From Sporosarcina gallistercoris (GTDB lineage: Bacteria > Bacillota > Bacilli > Bacillales_A > Planococcaceae): a DNA stretch of 64,000 bases. The translations under genes and the position numbers were made by a program. Shown in pieces: positions 25,027 to 35,940 of this stretch. The notes beneath the pieces were generated by a model that worked only from the letters and a program-made list of their open reading frames with translations, ran no database searches and had not been told where the DNA came from. Within the stretch, counting starts at the first letter, position 1, and every line of letters begins with the position of its first letter. Location: assembly GCF_014836415.1 (NCBI RefSeq), contig NZ_JACSQY010000005.1, positions 62,001-126,000 of the forward strand, in the 5' to 3' direction.

Positions 25027-27225
25027 TCAGTTAATAATCCGTTGAACGGAGTAGATGTCCCGTACTTGCTTGATTTTATCGACAATCCGCTGCAAGTGTT
25101 GCAAGTCCGTAATCTTGATGGACATACTGATATGTGCGATTTTGACACGGTCCGCTTTTCCGGAAACCGCCACAATCGGTGTTTTTGTATCCACTACCGC
25201 CATCATCACTTCGTTCAGCAAGCCTTGGCGATCGTAGCCTGTAATTTCAATATCGACTTGGAATTCCTTCTTAACACTTTCAGCTCCGGATACTGCCCAG
25301 TTGACGTCTATCAAGCGATCCTCTTGCCCACCTTCTGCGTGGATATTCGGACAATCGACACGGTGAACCGAGACTCCGCGTCCTTTTGTGATGAACCCTA
25401 CGATTTCATCCCCCGGGACCGGATTGCAGCATTTGGACAATCGGATGAGTAGGTTTTCCAACCCTTTGACGACTACCCCCGATTCAGTCATCGGTTGCGG
25501 CGGCTGGGTCTTGATCTCAGAGACGATCTTATCAATCGCGTCTTTTTGCTCCCGTTCTTTACGGATCTTATCCGTCATCCGGTTGACGACTTGCTGTGCG
25601 GTAATTCCGCCTGAACCGATCGCAGCATACATATCTTCTTCAGAAGTGAAACTGTATTTATCAATCACACGTCTTAGACTTTCTGGTGTGACGACTTCAC
25701 GAAGTACAAATTCTTGGTGTTTGACTTCTTTTTCAAGCAGTTCTTTTCCGCGATAGATATTCTCTTCACGCAATTGCTTTTTGAAATACTGACGGATTTT
25801 GTTGCGCGCTTGGGAAGTATTAGCGATTTTCAACCAATCACGGCTCGGTCCAAACGACTGTTTAGACGTTAACACTTCTACGATGTCACCGGTAAATAAT
25901 TCGGTCTCAAGCGGAACCATCTTACCGTTCACTTTCGCACCGATTGTCCGGTTCCCCACTTCTGAATGGACACGATAGGCAAAGTCGATTGGAACGGAAC
26001 CTTTAGGCAGTTCAATGACATCCCCTTCAGGTGTGAATACGTAGACCATATCCGAGAACAGATCGAATTTCAGTGACTCCATGAACTCTTCTGCATTCGA
26101 TGATTCGTTCTGCATCTCCAGTATTTCACGGAACCAAGTCAGTTTCGAGTCGATCGTATCAGGATGATCTGCAGTAATCCCCTCTTTATAAGCCCAGTGC
26201 GCAGCGACCCCGAATTCAGCGATTTTGTGCATTTCCTCCGTACGGATCTGCACTTCCAGCGGATCTCCAGCAGGACCTACAACGGTCGTATGCAGCGATT
26301 GATACAAGTTTTGCTTCGGCATCGCGATATAGTCTTTAAAACGGCCTGGCATCGGCTTCCAGAGCGTATGGATAATTCCAAGGACGGCATAGCAGTCTTT
26401 AATGCTATTGACCACAATGCGGACTGCCAGCAAATCGTAAATTTCGTTGAACTCTTTTTTCTGCAACACCATTTTCCGATAAATGGAGTACAAATGCTTT
26501 GGCCGTCCTGACAGATCAGCGTGAATGTCCATCGTTCCAATTTCGTTATGGATTTGTTCCATTACATTCGCCAAGTAGTTTTCACGCTCTATGCGTTTCT
26601 GTTTCATGAGGTTGACAATGCGGTAATATTGCTGAGGGTTTAAATAGCGAAGGGCGATATCTTCTAGCTCCCATTTAATCGCAGATATTCCGAGTCGATG
26701 CGCAAGAGGTGCAAATATTTCAAGGGTTTCAGCAGAAATCCTGCGTTGTTTTTCTTCTTTCACATATTTTAGCGTCCTCATATTGTGCAAACGGTCCGCC
26801 AATTTTATGAGAATGACCCGAATGTCCTGAGCCATTGCGATAAACATTTTCCGGTGATTTTCAGCTTGTTTTTCTTCATTCGTTTTAAACTTCAACTTCT
26901 CAAGTTTGGTGACGCCGTCGACAAGCATCGCGACTTCTTCCCCGAAGTCCCGCACGATGTCTTCTCTTCCGATTTCCGTATCTTCCACTACGTCATGCAA
27001 AAATCCGGCAGCTACTGTCGAAGGGTCCATCTGAAGTTCCGCAAGAATTCCAGCTACTTGCACCGGATGGAGAATGTAAGGTTCTCCAGAACTTCTGAAC
27101 TGACCTTCATGCGCTTTCTTTGCAGCTTCGTACGCTTTTTCGACAAATGCAACGTGTTCGTTATTCATATAGGAACCGACAAGTTCAAATATATCCTCTG
27201 CCGTTAAATCCTGAGTTTTAGCCAT
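25027..27225 (-). CDS. relA: Bifunctional (p)ppGpp synthetase/hydrolase (RSH)
   Basis: Central enzyme of the stringent response, 732 residues. N-terminal HD hydrolase domain with His53 and the HD pair 77-78 in [10 protein letters not shown], both intact, so hydrolase activity is expected. The synthetase domain follows ([15 protein letters not shown], then YSIYRKM and [15 protein letters not shown]). Then come a TGS domain ([23 protein letters not shown]), a conserved linker with [16 protein letters not shown], and a C-terminal ACT domain. The frame reaches 27327, but ATG 27225 with AAAGAGGTG upstream matches homologues. dtd follows immediately. Confidence 0.97.
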   Translation of the reverse strand: MAKTQDLTAEDIFELVGSYMNNEHVAFVEKAYEAAKKAHEGQFRSSGEPYILHPVQVAGILAELQMDPSTVAAGFLHDVVEDTEIGREDIVRDFGEEVAMLVDGVTKLEKLKFKTNEEKQAENHRKMFIAMAQDIRVILIKLADRLHNMRTLKYVKEEKQRRISAETLEIFAPLAHRLGISAIKWELEDIALRYLNPQQYYRIVNLMKQKRIERENYLANVMEQIHNEIGTMDIHADLSGRPKHLYSIYRKMVLQKKEFNEIYDLLAVRIVVNSIKDCYAVLGIIHTLWKPMPGRFKDYIAMPKQNLYQSLHTTVVGPAGDPLEVQIRTEEMHKIAEFGVAAHWAYKEGITADHPDTIDSKLTWFREILEMQNESSNAEEFMESLKFDLFSDMVYVFTPEGDVIELPKGSVPIDFAYRVHSEVGNRTIGAKVNGKMVPLETELFTGDIVEVLTSKQSFGPSRDWLKIANTSQARNKIRQYFKKQLREENIYRGKELLEKEVKHQEFVLREVVTPESLRRVIDKYSFTSEEDMYAAIGSGGITAQQVVNRMTDKIRKEREQKDAIDKIVSEIKTQPPQPMTESGVVVKGLENLLIRLSKCCNPVPGDEIVGFITKGRGVSVHRVDCPNIHAEGGQEDRLIDVNWAVSGAESVKKEFQVDIEITGYDRQGLLNEVMMAVVDTKTPIVAVSGKADRVKIAHISMSIKITDLQHLQRIVDKIKQVRDIYSVQRIIN

Positions 27226-27271
27226 TCTCTCACCTCTTTCAATCGATTTCCGAAAAAATAAACATACCTCT

Positions 27272-27301
27272 ATTGTATGGCGAAAATAGAAGATTTGTAA
27301 A
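27272..27301 (-). promoter_or_regulatory. Predicted promoter of relA
   Basis: Leftward TTTACA (27296-27301), 18 bp, then TACAAT (27272-27277), about 45 bp before the start codon. Confidence 0.55.
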
Positions 27302-27379
27302 GAAATGAATTCAAGGAGTTTTATCACTGTGTCAAAAGCATGTCGAATTGTGGATTTCCGCTATTGTTTGTGATGAATT

Positions 27380-27411
27380 CAAAAACTCCTCCGCGAAAAA
27401 TGCGGAGGAGC
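27380..27411 (-). terminator. Terminator after apt
   Basis: Perfect 9-bp arms CTCCTCCGC (27386-27394) and GCGGAGGAG (27402-27410) with T5 following on the minus strand. It separates apt from relA. Confidence 0.88.
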
Positions 27412-27417
27412 AAGAAT

Positions 27418-27930
27418 TCAGTATTTCATAAGAGAGCGAATGTTATGGTTCTCCAATTTCCGACGGCCATCCAAGTAAGTGAGTTCGATTAGGAAAGCAC
27501 AACCTGCAACTACGCCGCCGAGCTTTTCTACAAGTTCGACTGTTGCTCCAACTGTTCCGCCAGTAGCAAGAAGGTCGTCCACAATCAGAACGCGCTGTCC
27601 TGGTTTAATGGCATCTTTATGAATCGTCAATTGGTCCACACCGTATTCTAAATCATAGTTGACGGCAATCGTTTCACGAGGTAATTTGCCGGGTTTACGA
27701 ACCGGCGCAAAACCGATTTCCAGTGCATAGGCAACCGGACATCCGATGATGAAACCTCGTGCTTCAGGTCCAACAATCAATTCTGCGCCCATTTCTTTTG
27801 CGTATTCCACGATTTGGTCCGTGGCATATTTGTAGGCTTCACCATTATCCATGATGGTTGTAATATCTTTAAAACTGATCCCTTTTTTCGGATAATCGGG
27901 AACTACTGTTACGAATTGTTTCAAGTCCAT
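27418..27930 (-). CDS. apt: Adenine phosphoribosyltransferase
   Basis: Salvages adenine: adenine plus PRPP gives AMP. The protein of 170 residues begins [24 protein letters not shown], standard for the family. The PRPP-binding motif is [16 protein letters not shown] (about 116-131). The region [17 protein letters not shown] carries the adenine-binding loop. The ATG at 27930 has GGAGG nearby and overlaps the end of recJ by 10 bp, so the two are translationally coupled; recJ-apt order is conserved in Bacillus. Confidence 0.96.
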   Translation of the reverse strand: MDLKQFVTVVPDYPKKGISFKDITTIMDNGEAYKYATDQIVEYAKEMGAELIVGPEARGFIIGCPVAYALEIGFAPVRKPGKLPRETIAVNYDLEYGVDQLTIHKDAIKPGQRVLIVDDLLATGGTVGATVELVEKLGGVVAGCAFLIELTYLDGRRKLENHNIRSLMKY

Positions 27931-30272
27931 ACTGTTTCCTCCTTGACGGCTATCTCCTGATGCACCTTTTGAAACCATTGCTTGAGCTCATGGTAAGGGG
28001 CATACAGCATCCGTTCTTCCATTTCAATCTGGCTTTTCCGTTCTTGATAAGCAGGTGCTTCGGCAAGATCCCGCTTGCCTGCTGTCGGTTCGATAGTAAC
28101 GACACCATTCTCTATCTTAACAAATCCTAAATCAAAAAACACTTTCGACATGAAATAAATCGTATCTATTTTCCAACCTTTGTGTTTCGCCAACTGCTCC
28201 GCTTGTGCAGACAAATCGAATGTTCCGCGTTTTTTCAAGAAGCTGAAGTACCAACCGAACTCTTGTCGATCCGGTAGACCGTCGAAATAACGCGAATCCG
28301 GTGCATAGAAATGTGCATATATTCTACCTGGATTGTACTCACTCAGTAACGATTCGATCTGTTGTGGGTGTTCAGGTATATCCAGCAGCACAATATGTTC
28401 AATCGTTTCAACTGCCTGACGTTCATCATACAGTGTGATTTCTCTTCCTTGGAGGATCGGCAGGAAGTGGGTTTTCGATTGAGGTTGGAACGCTATATAG
28501 AGTGCATTGTCCTTCGGTATTGTATGAATCCACCGAAGCGGATCCCGAATGCCTCTCAAATCGAATACTTGACGCTCATCAGAACGGATATCCTGGAGCA
28601 GGATTTGCGGTTTTTTAAAATTATTCCACTCATTCACCTGCAAATCTCCGGTTACAATCAGCGACATGCCGTGTGTCATTTCATCTGCGAGTTCACCAGA
28701 CCCGAAGCTGATAGCATCCAATTTACTTTCCCCATCTTCCAGTTCAAGTTTCAAATGATTTTTCGCAGCACCGATTTTTCGGATGGAACCGACCGTGATG
28801 TGCTCAATCATATATACCGGTTTCGGGAAATCCATTCCAAATGGGCGTAACTGCTCCAATGATTCCAATACGTCCACTTCAATTTCATCGATTGTCAGCG
28901 GAACGTCAATTTGAACAGTGGCGATGAGCTGCTCCTCTGTTAACACTTGTGCAGCTTGTTCATTCAGACGGTTACGTAAATCGTCTACATCCGCCAATGC
29001 AAGTGTCATACCTGCAGCCATAGCGTGTCCACCGAAGTGCGGCAGCAGCTCTTTGTTCTTCGTGAGTTCCTGATAAAGGTCGAATCCCTCGATACTGCGC
29101 GCAGATCCTTTTGCAGTTTTTGCAACCGGGTCAATGGATAATACAAGTGACGGCCGGTGGAATTTCTCAGTCAATCGGGAAGCGACGATACCAATAACCC
29201 CCGGGTTCCACCCTTCTTTGGCAAGAACCAATACATGGGGAATGGCCGCTCCGTAACTTTCTTCGATCATTGCGAGCGCTTCTTCAGCGATTCCATTGAC
29301 AAGAGCTTGTCGTTCTTTGTTGAGACGGTCCAGCTCATTTGCGATTCCAGTTGCTACTGCGCTATCCTCCGCTTTCAAGAGTTCCACAGCAGGATCTGCG
29401 TCTCCTAAACGTCCTGGTGCATTCAGACGTGGTCCCACCATGAACCCAAGTGTCTCTTCCGTGAAATGCCGCTGTTCTGTTCCGCCTATTTTCGCTAATG
29501 CCTGAATTCCCGGACGACTCGACATGCGGAGTCGACGAATCCCTTCTTTCACAAAATACCGGTTTTCATCCAATAGTGGAACAAGGTCTGCCACTGTACC
29601 GATTGCTGCAAATTCAAGAAGGTCGAGAGGTGCTTCACCAAGAAGTGCAGTTGCTAATTTAAATGCTACGCCAACACCTGCGAGCTCCCCGAACGGATAA
29701 CTTCCTTCAGGATGTCTTGGATGGATCACAACATCTGCCTGTGGCAAGGTTTCTCCGATTTCGTGGTGATCGGTGATGATGATGTCAAGACCGAGCGATT
29801 TAGCAAATTCGGTCTGTTCAATACCGGAAATACCGTTATCCACTGTAATAATGAGAGACGCGCCAAGATCCGCAATTTCTTGGAACAGCTCGCTGTTAGG
29901 TCCGTAGCCATGTTCAAAGCGATTAGGGATGATAAAGGATACATCTGCACCTAATCTTTCTAAAGCTGACATTAGGACGGATACACTAGTTACCCCATCG
30001 GCATCATAGTCACCATAAACAACAATGTGCTCACCGTTCTCGATAGCTGTTCGAATTCGTGCGACTGCTTTGTCCATATCATGCAATAGAAAAGGGTCAT
30101 GCAGAGCCGTTACATCTACCGATAAGAATTTTTTGACCGCTGCAGGATCTTGGAAACCGCGAGATGCCAGAATCTTCGCATGGAGCGATGGCAACTTCAA
30201 TTCTGTCATGAAGCTTTTAACTAGCTCTTCGTCCGGTCTATGGATCTTCCAGTTTTTATTAGATTTGATCAA
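27921..30272 (-). CDS. recJ: Single-stranded-DNA-specific 5'-3' exonuclease RecJ
   Basis: Repair and recombination nuclease of 783 residues. The DHH phosphoesterase motifs are present: [35 protein letters not shown], and the DHHA1 region with [15 protein letters not shown]. An OB-like domain and a C-terminal domain close to the Bacillus protein follow ([20 protein letters not shown]). The start is most likely the TTG at 30272: AGGAAGTGA lies five bases upstream and the resulting [13 protein letters not shown] aligns with Bacillus RecJ. The longer frame to 30335 would cross the predicted promoter. Confidence 0.94.
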   Translation of the reverse strand: MIKSNKNWKIHRPDEELVKSFMTELKLPSLHAKILASRGFQDPAAVKKFLSVDVTALHDPFLLHDMDKAVARIRTAIENGEHIVVYGDYDADGVTSVSVLMSALERLGADVSFIIPNRFEHGYGPNSELFQEIADLGASLIITVDNGISGIEQTEFAKSLGLDIIITDHHEIGETLPQADVVIHPRHPEGSYPFGELAGVGVAFKLATALLGEAPLDLLEFAAIGTVADLVPLLDENRYFVKEGIRRLRMSSRPGIQALAKIGGTEQRHFTEETLGFMVGPRLNAPGRLGDADPAVELLKAEDSAVATGIANELDRLNKERQALVNGIAEEALAMIEESYGAAIPHVLVLAKEGWNPGVIGIVASRLTEKFHRPSLVLSIDPVAKTAKGSARSIEGFDLYQELTKNKELLPHFGGHAMAAGMTLALADVDDLRNRLNEQAAQVLTEEQLIATVQIDVPLTIDEIEVDVLESLEQLRPFGMDFPKPVYMIEHITVGSIRKIGAAKNHLKLELEDGESKLDAISFGSGELADEMTHGMSLIVTGDLQVNEWNNFKKPQILLQDIRSDERQVFDLRGIRDPLRWIHTIPKDNALYIAFQPQSKTHFLPILQGREITLYDERQAVETIEHIVLLDIPEHPQQIESLLSEYNPGRIYAHFYAPDSRYFDGLPDRQEFGWYFSFLKKRGTFDLSAQAEQLAKHKGWKIDTIYFMSKVFFDLGFVKIENGVVTIEPTAGKRDLAEAPAYQERKSQIEMEERMLYAPYHELKQWFQKVHQEIAVKEETVWT

Positions 30273-30293
30273 TGCATTCACTTCCTCATTGGT

Positions 30294-30322
30294 ATTATAC
30301 CGGCTGCAGGTGATTTCCGAAA
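30294..30322 (-). promoter_or_regulatory. Predicted promoter of recJ-apt
   Basis: A perfect TATAAT (30294-30299) lies about 20 bp before the TTG start, with a weak -35-like TTTCGG (30317-30322) at 17 bp. Confidence 0.4.
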
Positions 30323-30335
30323 GGATTGTATCCAA

Positions 30336-30370
30336 AAGAAAAACGTCTTTGCAGAAATCGCAAAGACGCT
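30336..30370 (-). terminator. Terminator after the LapA-like gene
   Basis: Perfect arms CGTCTTTGC (30344-30352) and GCAAAGACG (30360-30368) with T5 on the minus strand. Confidence 0.85.
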
Positions 30371-30377
30371 TATTGTA

Positions 30378-30722
30378 TTACTTTTTGGCATCGTACTGAT
30401 CGTTTAGCACTTCATTTGCAAGCTCCGGTGATTTCTGAAGCATTGCAATTTCGTTTTGCTGATTGGCAATCATAGTTTCTTTCTCAGTGATCTGCCGTTT
30501 CAACACGTTCACTTCACGTCGGGTCCTGACAGAACGGAATACAGCAAATAGACCGCTTGCGAGGGCACCGAGTAAAGCGGATCCGAGAATGACCAGGACG
30601 AGCGGCCAGTGCGCTTCTCCGAATACATAGTCGACTGGAACTTTACCGACATTGAATACAGCGAAAACTGCAATGATGAGTGCGAATAATAATCCGAATA
30701 CGAGCATCCATTGGGACTTCAT
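30378..30722 (-). CDS. LapA-domain membrane protein (DUF1049, YrvD-like)
   Basis: Small inner-membrane protein of 114 residues. Two transmembrane helices (about 6-24 and 40-62) frame the family motif NVGKVPVDYVFGE. A cytoplasmic charged coiled coil follows (REVNVLKRQITEKETMIANQQNE). The LapA domain is named for E. coli lipopolysaccharide assembly protein A, but in Gram-positive bacteria its role is unknown. Position between secDF and recJ matches Bacillus yrvD. An excellent AAGGAGG site precedes the ATG, and a terminator follows. Confidence 0.82.
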   Translation of the reverse strand: MKSQWMLVFGLLFALIIAVFAVFNVGKVPVDYVFGEAHWPLVLVILGSALLGALASGLFAVFRSVRTRREVNVLKRQITEKETMIANQQNEIAMLQKSPELANEVLNDQYDAKK

Positions 30723-30802
30723 GAGGACTTCCTCCTTTGTTTAAAAGCTGCCACGATAGCAATCGGGATTCCTCCCACCAGCGTTTTATGCAATTAGGCA
30801 AT

Positions 30803-30832
30803 AAAAAACAGGTATACCTGAGTATACCTGTT
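30803..30832 (-). terminator. Terminator after secDF
   Basis: Perfect 11-bp arms AACAGGTATAC (30807-30817) and GTATACCTGTT (30822-30832) with a 4-base loop and a T run on the minus strand. Confidence 0.9.
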
Positions 30833-30852
30833 AAAGGAACCATTGAAACGTC

Positions 30853-33129
30853 TTAGACAATCGGTTCGTCCGATCCCCATTGTTTCTTTTCTTTAACTGT
30901 TTTAAGTTTACCATGTTTCTTGATTTCACGCTTTTTCAGGTCGAACCAGATTTGAGCGGAAATGTAGATCGATGAATACGTACCTGCGATGAGACCGATC
31001 AATAATGCAATCGAGAATGGCCGGATCGCTTCTGCACCTAATGCAATAAGTGCAACGACAACGATGAGGACTGTCAATACGGTATTCACAGACCGTCCAA
31101 GCGTTTGACGAAGTGACTTGTTGATAATATCCGCCAGGTCATTCTCGTTATCCAAGTGACCGATTTTATGAAGGTTTTCACGGATCCGGTCGAACGTTAC
31201 GATCGTATCGTTGATGGAATACCCGACAATCGTCAGTACTGCCGCGATGAAGGTGATGTCCACTTCCAGACGCAAGATACTGAAGATCGCAATCATGAAG
31301 AATGCATCATGCACCAGTCCGATAATGGCCGAAACTCCCATCCGCCATTCAAAACGGAATGCAACGTAAATGATGATTCCAAGCGCTGCAAGAAGCAAGG
31401 CTTTGATCGCATTTTCCGCCAATTCTTTTCCGACTTTGTCTGATACTGTGGAAATATTCGGTTCAGCTCCATACTTTTCAGCAACTTGACTCTTGATACC
31501 GTTCACTTCTTCTTGACTGAATTCTTCTTTGAATCGGGCAACACCGATGTTGCTCTTTTCTCCAGAGATGACGATATCATCTGTAGGATGACCGATATCT
31601 TCCAAATACGTACTGATTTCTTCTTTCGTTAAAGTACTCTCTGAAAGAATTTCCGCTCGCGTACCACTGGAGAAGTCAATTCCTAAATTCAGTTTAAAGA
31701 TTCCTAGGACAATCATCCCTGCAATCAGTAAAACAATCGAGAGTGTATAGAACCGCTTACGGCTATGCACAAAGTCGAAACGATCGAATTTCGTTGTCAA
31801 TTCAAGCGTATCGACGTGGTCTTCCAACGGGTGAACGCGTTTCGGAGAAATTCCGAACCAACTTGTTTTCCCGTCAAATATTCCGCTATTAACAAGCAAG
31901 CCAAGTAGTAAGCGTGAGCCCCATACAGCGGTTAGGAAGCTGACAGCGATACTGATGATGAGCATCGTTGCAAATCCTTTAACAGAGCTTGTCCCGAAGA
32001 TGAACAAGACGACTGCTGCTAAAAGCGTTGTAACGTTTGCATCTAAAATCGCAGTGAAGGATTCTTTAGCACCACGAGAAAATGCAGTCTTTATGGAACT
32101 GCCGACGCGGAGTTCCTCTTTGATTCGTTCGTAGGTCAGGATGTTGGCATCGACTGCCATACCTACTCCGAGCAGCAATGCTGCAATACCTGGCAATGTC
32201 AGCACACCATTTATGAGTGTGAAAACTACCAAAATCAAGAAAATGTATACAGAAAGTGTAATGACTGCAACAAATCCAGGGATACGGTAATACACGAGCA
32301 TAAAGAGGAAGATCAACGAAACGCCTATAATACCAGCAGTAATCGTCTTATCCAATGCCTGTTCACCGAACTGTGCACCTACGGATGTCGAATACATCTC
32401 TTCAAGGTGGACTGGGAGAGCTCCAGCATTCAGGATACCTGCTAGATTTTTTGTCTCTTCAACTGTGAAACTACCTGAAATTTCAACGTTCGATGAATTG
32501 ATGGTCTGCCGTACGGATGGCGCCGAGATGAAGCGTGGGTCCGGTTTCTTGATCTCTTCTTTGTAAGAGTCTTTGCCTTCTTCAAAGTCCAGCCAGATGA
32601 CCATGACGTTCTCAGGCGCTTTAGCAGCGACTGCAGCGGTAACTTCCGCAAACTTCGAAGGATCTTTCATCTCAAGTGTTACGACTGGATTGCCGCTTTC
32701 ACCGAAATTCGCCTTCGCTTTACCAGCTTTCAAATCATCTCCGTCAAGTAGTAATTTATCATCCGCATCACGGAACGTTAAATTTGCTTGAGTCGAAAGT
32801 AATTCACGTGCCTTCTTCTGGTCATCTACACCAGCCAGCTGGACACGGATCCGATTGTTCGATTCAATCTGAATACTCGGTTCACTGACTCCGAGTACGT
32901 CAATCCGGTTACGAAGTGCCTTCGCAGTATCTGCGACGACTTCTTCTGTAATCTTTTGATTGTTCGTCCCTGTTTTCAATTGCTCGACTTCATATAAGAC
33001 TTCAAATCCGCCTTGCAAATCCAGACCTAACTTAACATTTTTTAAAATCGGGTTCGCTGTACTGCCGATCGTTGCTGCAAAAATGACGAGCAACAATAAA
33101 AAGGCGACCAGCCGTCCTCTCTTCTTCAT
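30853..33129 (-). CDS. secDF: Fused protein translocase subunit SecDF
   Basis: Membrane proton-driven accessory of the Sec channel, 758 residues, SecD and SecF in one chain as in Bacillus. The SecD half opens with VKLGLDLQGGFEVLYEV (the D1 motif), has a large outside domain, then six helices including LLLGVGMAVDANILTYERIKEE. The SecF half repeats the plan: LNLGIDFSSGTRAEI and YSINDTIVTFDRIREN. A total of 12 helices fits. YajC, its usual partner, is encoded nearby at 36 kb. The short charged C-terminus (REIKKHGKLKTVKEKK) is cytosolic. Confidence 0.96.
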   Translation of the reverse strand: MKKRGRLVAFLLLLVIFAATIGSTANPILKNVKLGLDLQGGFEVLYEVEQLKTGTNNQKITEEVVADTAKALRNRIDVLGVSEPSIQIESNNRIRVQLAGVDDQKKARELLSTQANLTFRDADDKLLLDGDDLKAGKAKANFGESGNPVVTLEMKDPSKFAEVTAAVAAKAPENVMVIWLDFEEGKDSYKEEIKKPDPRFISAPSVRQTINSSNVEISGSFTVEETKNLAGILNAGALPVHLEEMYSTSVGAQFGEQALDKTITAGIIGVSLIFLFMLVYYRIPGFVAVITLSVYIFLILVVFTLINGVLTLPGIAALLLGVGMAVDANILTYERIKEELRVGSSIKTAFSRGAKESFTAILDANVTTLLAAVVLFIFGTSSVKGFATMLIISIAVSFLTAVWGSRLLLGLLVNSGIFDGKTSWFGISPKRVHPLEDHVDTLELTTKFDRFDFVHSRKRFYTLSIVLLIAGMIVLGIFKLNLGIDFSSGTRAEILSESTLTKEEISTYLEDIGHPTDDIVISGEKSNIGVARFKEEFSQEEVNGIKSQVAEKYGAEPNISTVSDKVGKELAENAIKALLLAALGIIIYVAFRFEWRMGVSAIIGLVHDAFFMIAIFSILRLEVDITFIAAVLTIVGYSINDTIVTFDRIRENLHKIGHLDNENDLADIINKSLRQTLGRSVNTVLTVLIVVVALIALGAEAIRPFSIALLIGLIAGTYSSIYISAQIWFDLKKREIKKHGKLKTVKEKKQWGSDEPIV

Positions 33130-33255
33130 GATCCATTTTCCCCCTCTATATGTGAAGCGGTATTACTTTGATTACTTTGTTATGTACGAAAGAATCATCA
33201 ACACAACAATTATGAGACAGAGAGACTCCTGTGTCAAATGCTATCCTGCCTAAAT

Positions 33256-33573
33256 TTAACTTTCTGAATTCTTTTTAGGGGCAAGTAATAATTGAAGCTC
33301 ATCACTGTTCAAATCTGAAAACCAGTCTGAGCTCCGCTGTTCTTCTATTTGCGTGTATGTCATATATTCAGCAGGAGTGAGTTCCATGACATCATTGATC
33401 AGCACGTACGTCCTCATTTCACTGATATTTCGCTTTCGCCACTTTTTTTGGACACAATATTTCCAGATATCTGCTTCAGTGACTGTTGAATAGCCGTAGA
33501 AATGAAATTCATTCATCTTACTTTCAATTGCAGGGCGGACATGGTCGAACAATTGCTCGTATTTGTTATCCAC
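33256..33573 (-). CDS. comN: Post-transcriptional regulator, ComN/YrzD family
   Basis: Small cytosolic protein of 105 residues. The block HFYGYSTVTEADIWKYCVQKKWRK and the position between secDF and spoVB match Bacillus ComN, which regulates comE mRNA and localises to septa and poles. The start is GTG at 33573. Its presence, with comC, suggests that a competence programme may exist, but no com genes other than comC are in the window. Moderately diverged, so function is inferred mainly from synteny. Confidence 0.75.
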   Translation of the reverse strand: MDNKYEQLFDHVRPAIESKMNEFHFYGYSTVTEADIWKYCVQKKWRKRNISEMRTYVLINDVMELTPAEYMTYTQIEEQRSSDWFSDLNSDELQLLLAPKKNSES

Positions 33574-33673
33574 TCACGTTCATCCCTTCTTTAATCGAGA
33601 GTTGTAAATGTACATGTTTCCGCATACTAATAGTGTATCTGAATTGGTCGGACTTGAGAAGGAGTTGTTTTCA

Positions 33674-35194
33674 TTGTCTTCATTTATTCGCGGAACTGTC
33701 ATCTTGATGATTGCGGTTTTCATGACAAAACTACTTGGATTTGTGTATCGTATTCAGTTTATGAGGGTTGCTGGCGAAGAAGCAGTGGGAATTTACATGA
33801 CTGCCTATCCGGCGTTCATCTTTTTCTTATCCCTCGTGCAGCTCGGCATTCCAATTGCTATTGCGAAAGTCATCGCTGAACTGAAAGCGAAAGGTGAAAC
33901 TGCCCGCTATTCACAAGTGATGCGCAGTTCTACATTTATTACACTGTGCACGGCTTTCATTTTCATTCCGCTTTCCGTCTTATTTGTACCTTTTCTCTCC
34001 GGGACGTTGTTAGGTAATTCCGCAACGGCTACGACTCTATATGTTGGGATTGCTATCATTCCTATTGCCGCGATCGGCGGGATGATTCGAGGTTTTTTTC
34101 AAGGAATCGCCCGATTGGAAGAGACGGCTTGGTCGCAAATCCTGGAACAATTCATCCGGATCATACTTATCACGTGGCTGCTCCCTTATTTCCTGGTAGA
34201 CGGGAACACTTCGTTGAATGCTGCTATTGCCATGGCCATCACATTACTAGCTGAAGCAGGATCGGTATTCTATTTGTGGCTTAAATATAAAAAACATAAA
34301 AAAAACACCCCTGCAGTACGTGACAGGGATGGACAATATCCATTCAAACCTTTACTCTCTGTAGCTTTGCCATCTTCAGGAAGTCGATTGTTCGGAACGT
34401 TCACTTGGTTTTTAGAACCGATCATCTTTTTACGAGCACTTGCTGTATCGGGAATTACAGCTGCCGCGGCCACTTCACTCTATGGCGTGATTTCAGGTGT
34501 GCTCATTCCCCTGTTACTCTTTCCGTCGTTTATCTCCTACGCGCTTTCTGTCGTACTTATTCCCGCCGTCAGCGGAGCATCTGCATCCGGGAATATTAGC
34601 AAGCTCCAAGAACGCATTCACCTATCACTCCGATTATCCGCCTTGACAGGTGCATTTGCAGCAGCGGTATTTTTCATACATGGTAAAGAAATGGCTGAAT
34701 CCCTTTTCCACATTACAAAGGGTGCATCCTATATGGCGATGCTTGCACCAATCTTTTTCTTCTACTACATTCAAAGTCCGTTGTTTTCCATTTTGCAAGC
34801 AACAAATGAAGCGAAAGCGGCTATGATGAACTCCGTTTACGGAGGTATTGCCAAGTTGGTTGTCATGTTCGTACTGGCTTCCCAACCCGGACTCCAAGAA
34901 ACAGGGGCTATTTTAGCGATTGGATTCGGTGTCTTGATCACCTCATTTCTACATATTGCAACGTTGAGGAAAAACAGAAAGACGAATACGGGGTTTACGA
35001 TGTTTGCACTTCCCTATGCCTCGTTCATTATGACTGCGATCATGCGCCCCATTTTTCTCCCTGTCGGCAATTACGGGCTATGGGGCGATTGCGGGATTAC
35101 CGCATTATTTCTAGCTGTTGTCCTCTTCTTCACAGGACAGTTACAGCGCAATGACATCCGACATTTCAAGAAACTATTTGCTCGTTACAAATAA
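33674..35194 (+). CDS. spoVB: SpoVB-like polysaccharide/lipid flippase (MOP superfamily)
   Basis: Membrane protein of 506 residues with about 14 hydrophobic helices, of the family that flips lipid-linked sugars. In Bacillus SpoVB is needed for spore cortex synthesis. The N-terminal FIRGTVILMIAVFMTKLLGFVYRIQF and the motif GGMIRGFFQGIARLEETAWSQILEQF are typical. The TTG at 33674 is chosen because AAGGAG lies nine bases upstream and the product aligns with SpoVB; the frame to 33608 has no site. Position beside comN matches Bacillus. Its last 10 bases overlap the convergent DUF421 gene. Confidence 0.88.
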   Translation: MSSFIRGTVILMIAVFMTKLLGFVYRIQFMRVAGEEAVGIYMTAYPAFIFFLSLVQLGIPIAIAKVIAELKAKGETARYSQVMRSSTFITLCTAFIFIPLSVLFVPFLSGTLLGNSATATTLYVGIAIIPIAAIGGMIRGFFQGIARLEETAWSQILEQFIRIILITWLLPYFLVDGNTSLNAAIAMAITLLAEAGSVFYLWLKYKKHKKNTPAVRDRDGQYPFKPLLSVALPSSGSRLFGTFTWFLEPIIFLRALAVSGITAAAATSLYGVISGVLIPLLLFPSFISYALSVVLIPAVSGASASGNISKLQERIHLSLRLSALTGAFAAAVFFIHGKEMAESLFHITKGASYMAMLAPIFFFYYIQSPLFSILQATNEAKAAMMNSVYGGIAKLVVMFVLASQPGLQETGAILAIGFGVLITSFLHIATLRKNRKTNTGFTMFALPYASFIMTAIMRPIFLPVGNYGLWGDCGITALFLAVVLFFTGQLQRNDIRHFKKLFARYK

Positions 35195-35826
35195 TCTTGC
35201 TTCAGCTGAACCTTCAGTTCTCCATTTTCATACGAACAGTAGAAAACTTGTTGGGGATCTTCAATCCCTTTTTTACGGAGTTCCGCTAGTAACCACTCTT
35301 CAGTTTTCTCATAGATCTTCAAGTGTCGATGATCGATGTCTCCATCAGATATCAACGGAAGAACAGGCGCGGTTTCTCCATATTTGAATACCGATAAATT
35401 ACCAGACGGTTCCAAATATGCGTATGCCACTTCAAACACCGAACCAACTTGCTGTTCACGTAATTGCTGGAACAAGTCATCTAGATTATAGCGCTGTTTA
35501 CGCATCTCTTCTTCTAGTATTTTTCCATCTTGAATGAGTATCGTTGTATCTCCGTCAACAATGTCACGGAACTTCTTATTCTTCAAAGAAATAAATGACG
35601 ATACAAACTGAATAACGAGTAAAATGAGCATAGGGAAAATCGAGTTAATGAGCTTGACGTCGGGAGAGTCTAACGCAAATGCCGCCACTTCAGCAATAAT
35701 GACAAAGACGACTATGTCAATTACACTGAGTTCACCGACTTCCCTCTTTCCCATCAGACGAAGGATGAGAACTATGAGTGCATACAAAAATACCGTGCGA
35801 TACCCGATAATAACTAAATCATGCAT
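35185..35826 (-). CDS. DUF421 membrane protein (YrbG/YetF-like)
   Basis: Protein of 213 residues with three N-terminal transmembrane helices and a cytoplasmic two-part domain. RTVFLYALIVLILRLMGKREVGELSVIDIVV and DTTILIQDGKILEEEMRKQRYNLDDL are the family's two conserved blocks. YetF-type proteins are associated with spores in Bacillus, but the molecular role is unclear. In Bacillus yrbG sits beside yajC/spoVB, as here. A strong AAGGAGGG site precedes the ATG. The 3' end overlaps the convergent spoVB by 10 bp. Confidence 0.85.
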   Translation of the reverse strand: MHDLVIIGYRTVFLYALIVLILRLMGKREVGELSVIDIVVFVIIAEVAAFALDSPDVKLINSIFPMLILLVIQFVSSFISLKNKKFRDIVDGDTTILIQDGKILEEEMRKQRYNLDDLFQQLREQQVGSVFEVAYAYLEPSGNLSVFKYGETAPVLPLISDGDIDHRHLKIYEKTEEWLLAELRKKGIEDPQQVFYCSYENGELKVQLKQDYL

Positions 35827-35891
35827 GACTGCACCCTCCTTATCGTTCGTAGCTTGCCCACAAGAGCTTTCGCTTAAACGGATAAAGGCAT

Positions 35892-35924
35892 AAAAATAGA
35901 CCTGCCCACGAACCTGGGCAGGTC
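35892..35924 (-). terminator. Terminator after yajC
   Basis: Perfect 10-bp arms GACCTGCCCA (35899-35908) and TGGGCAGGTC (35915-35924), then TATTTTTA on the minus strand. It ends the ruvAB-queA-tgt-yajC unit. Confidence 0.88.
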
Positions 35925-35940
35925 TCCTTCAATTTCAGTA

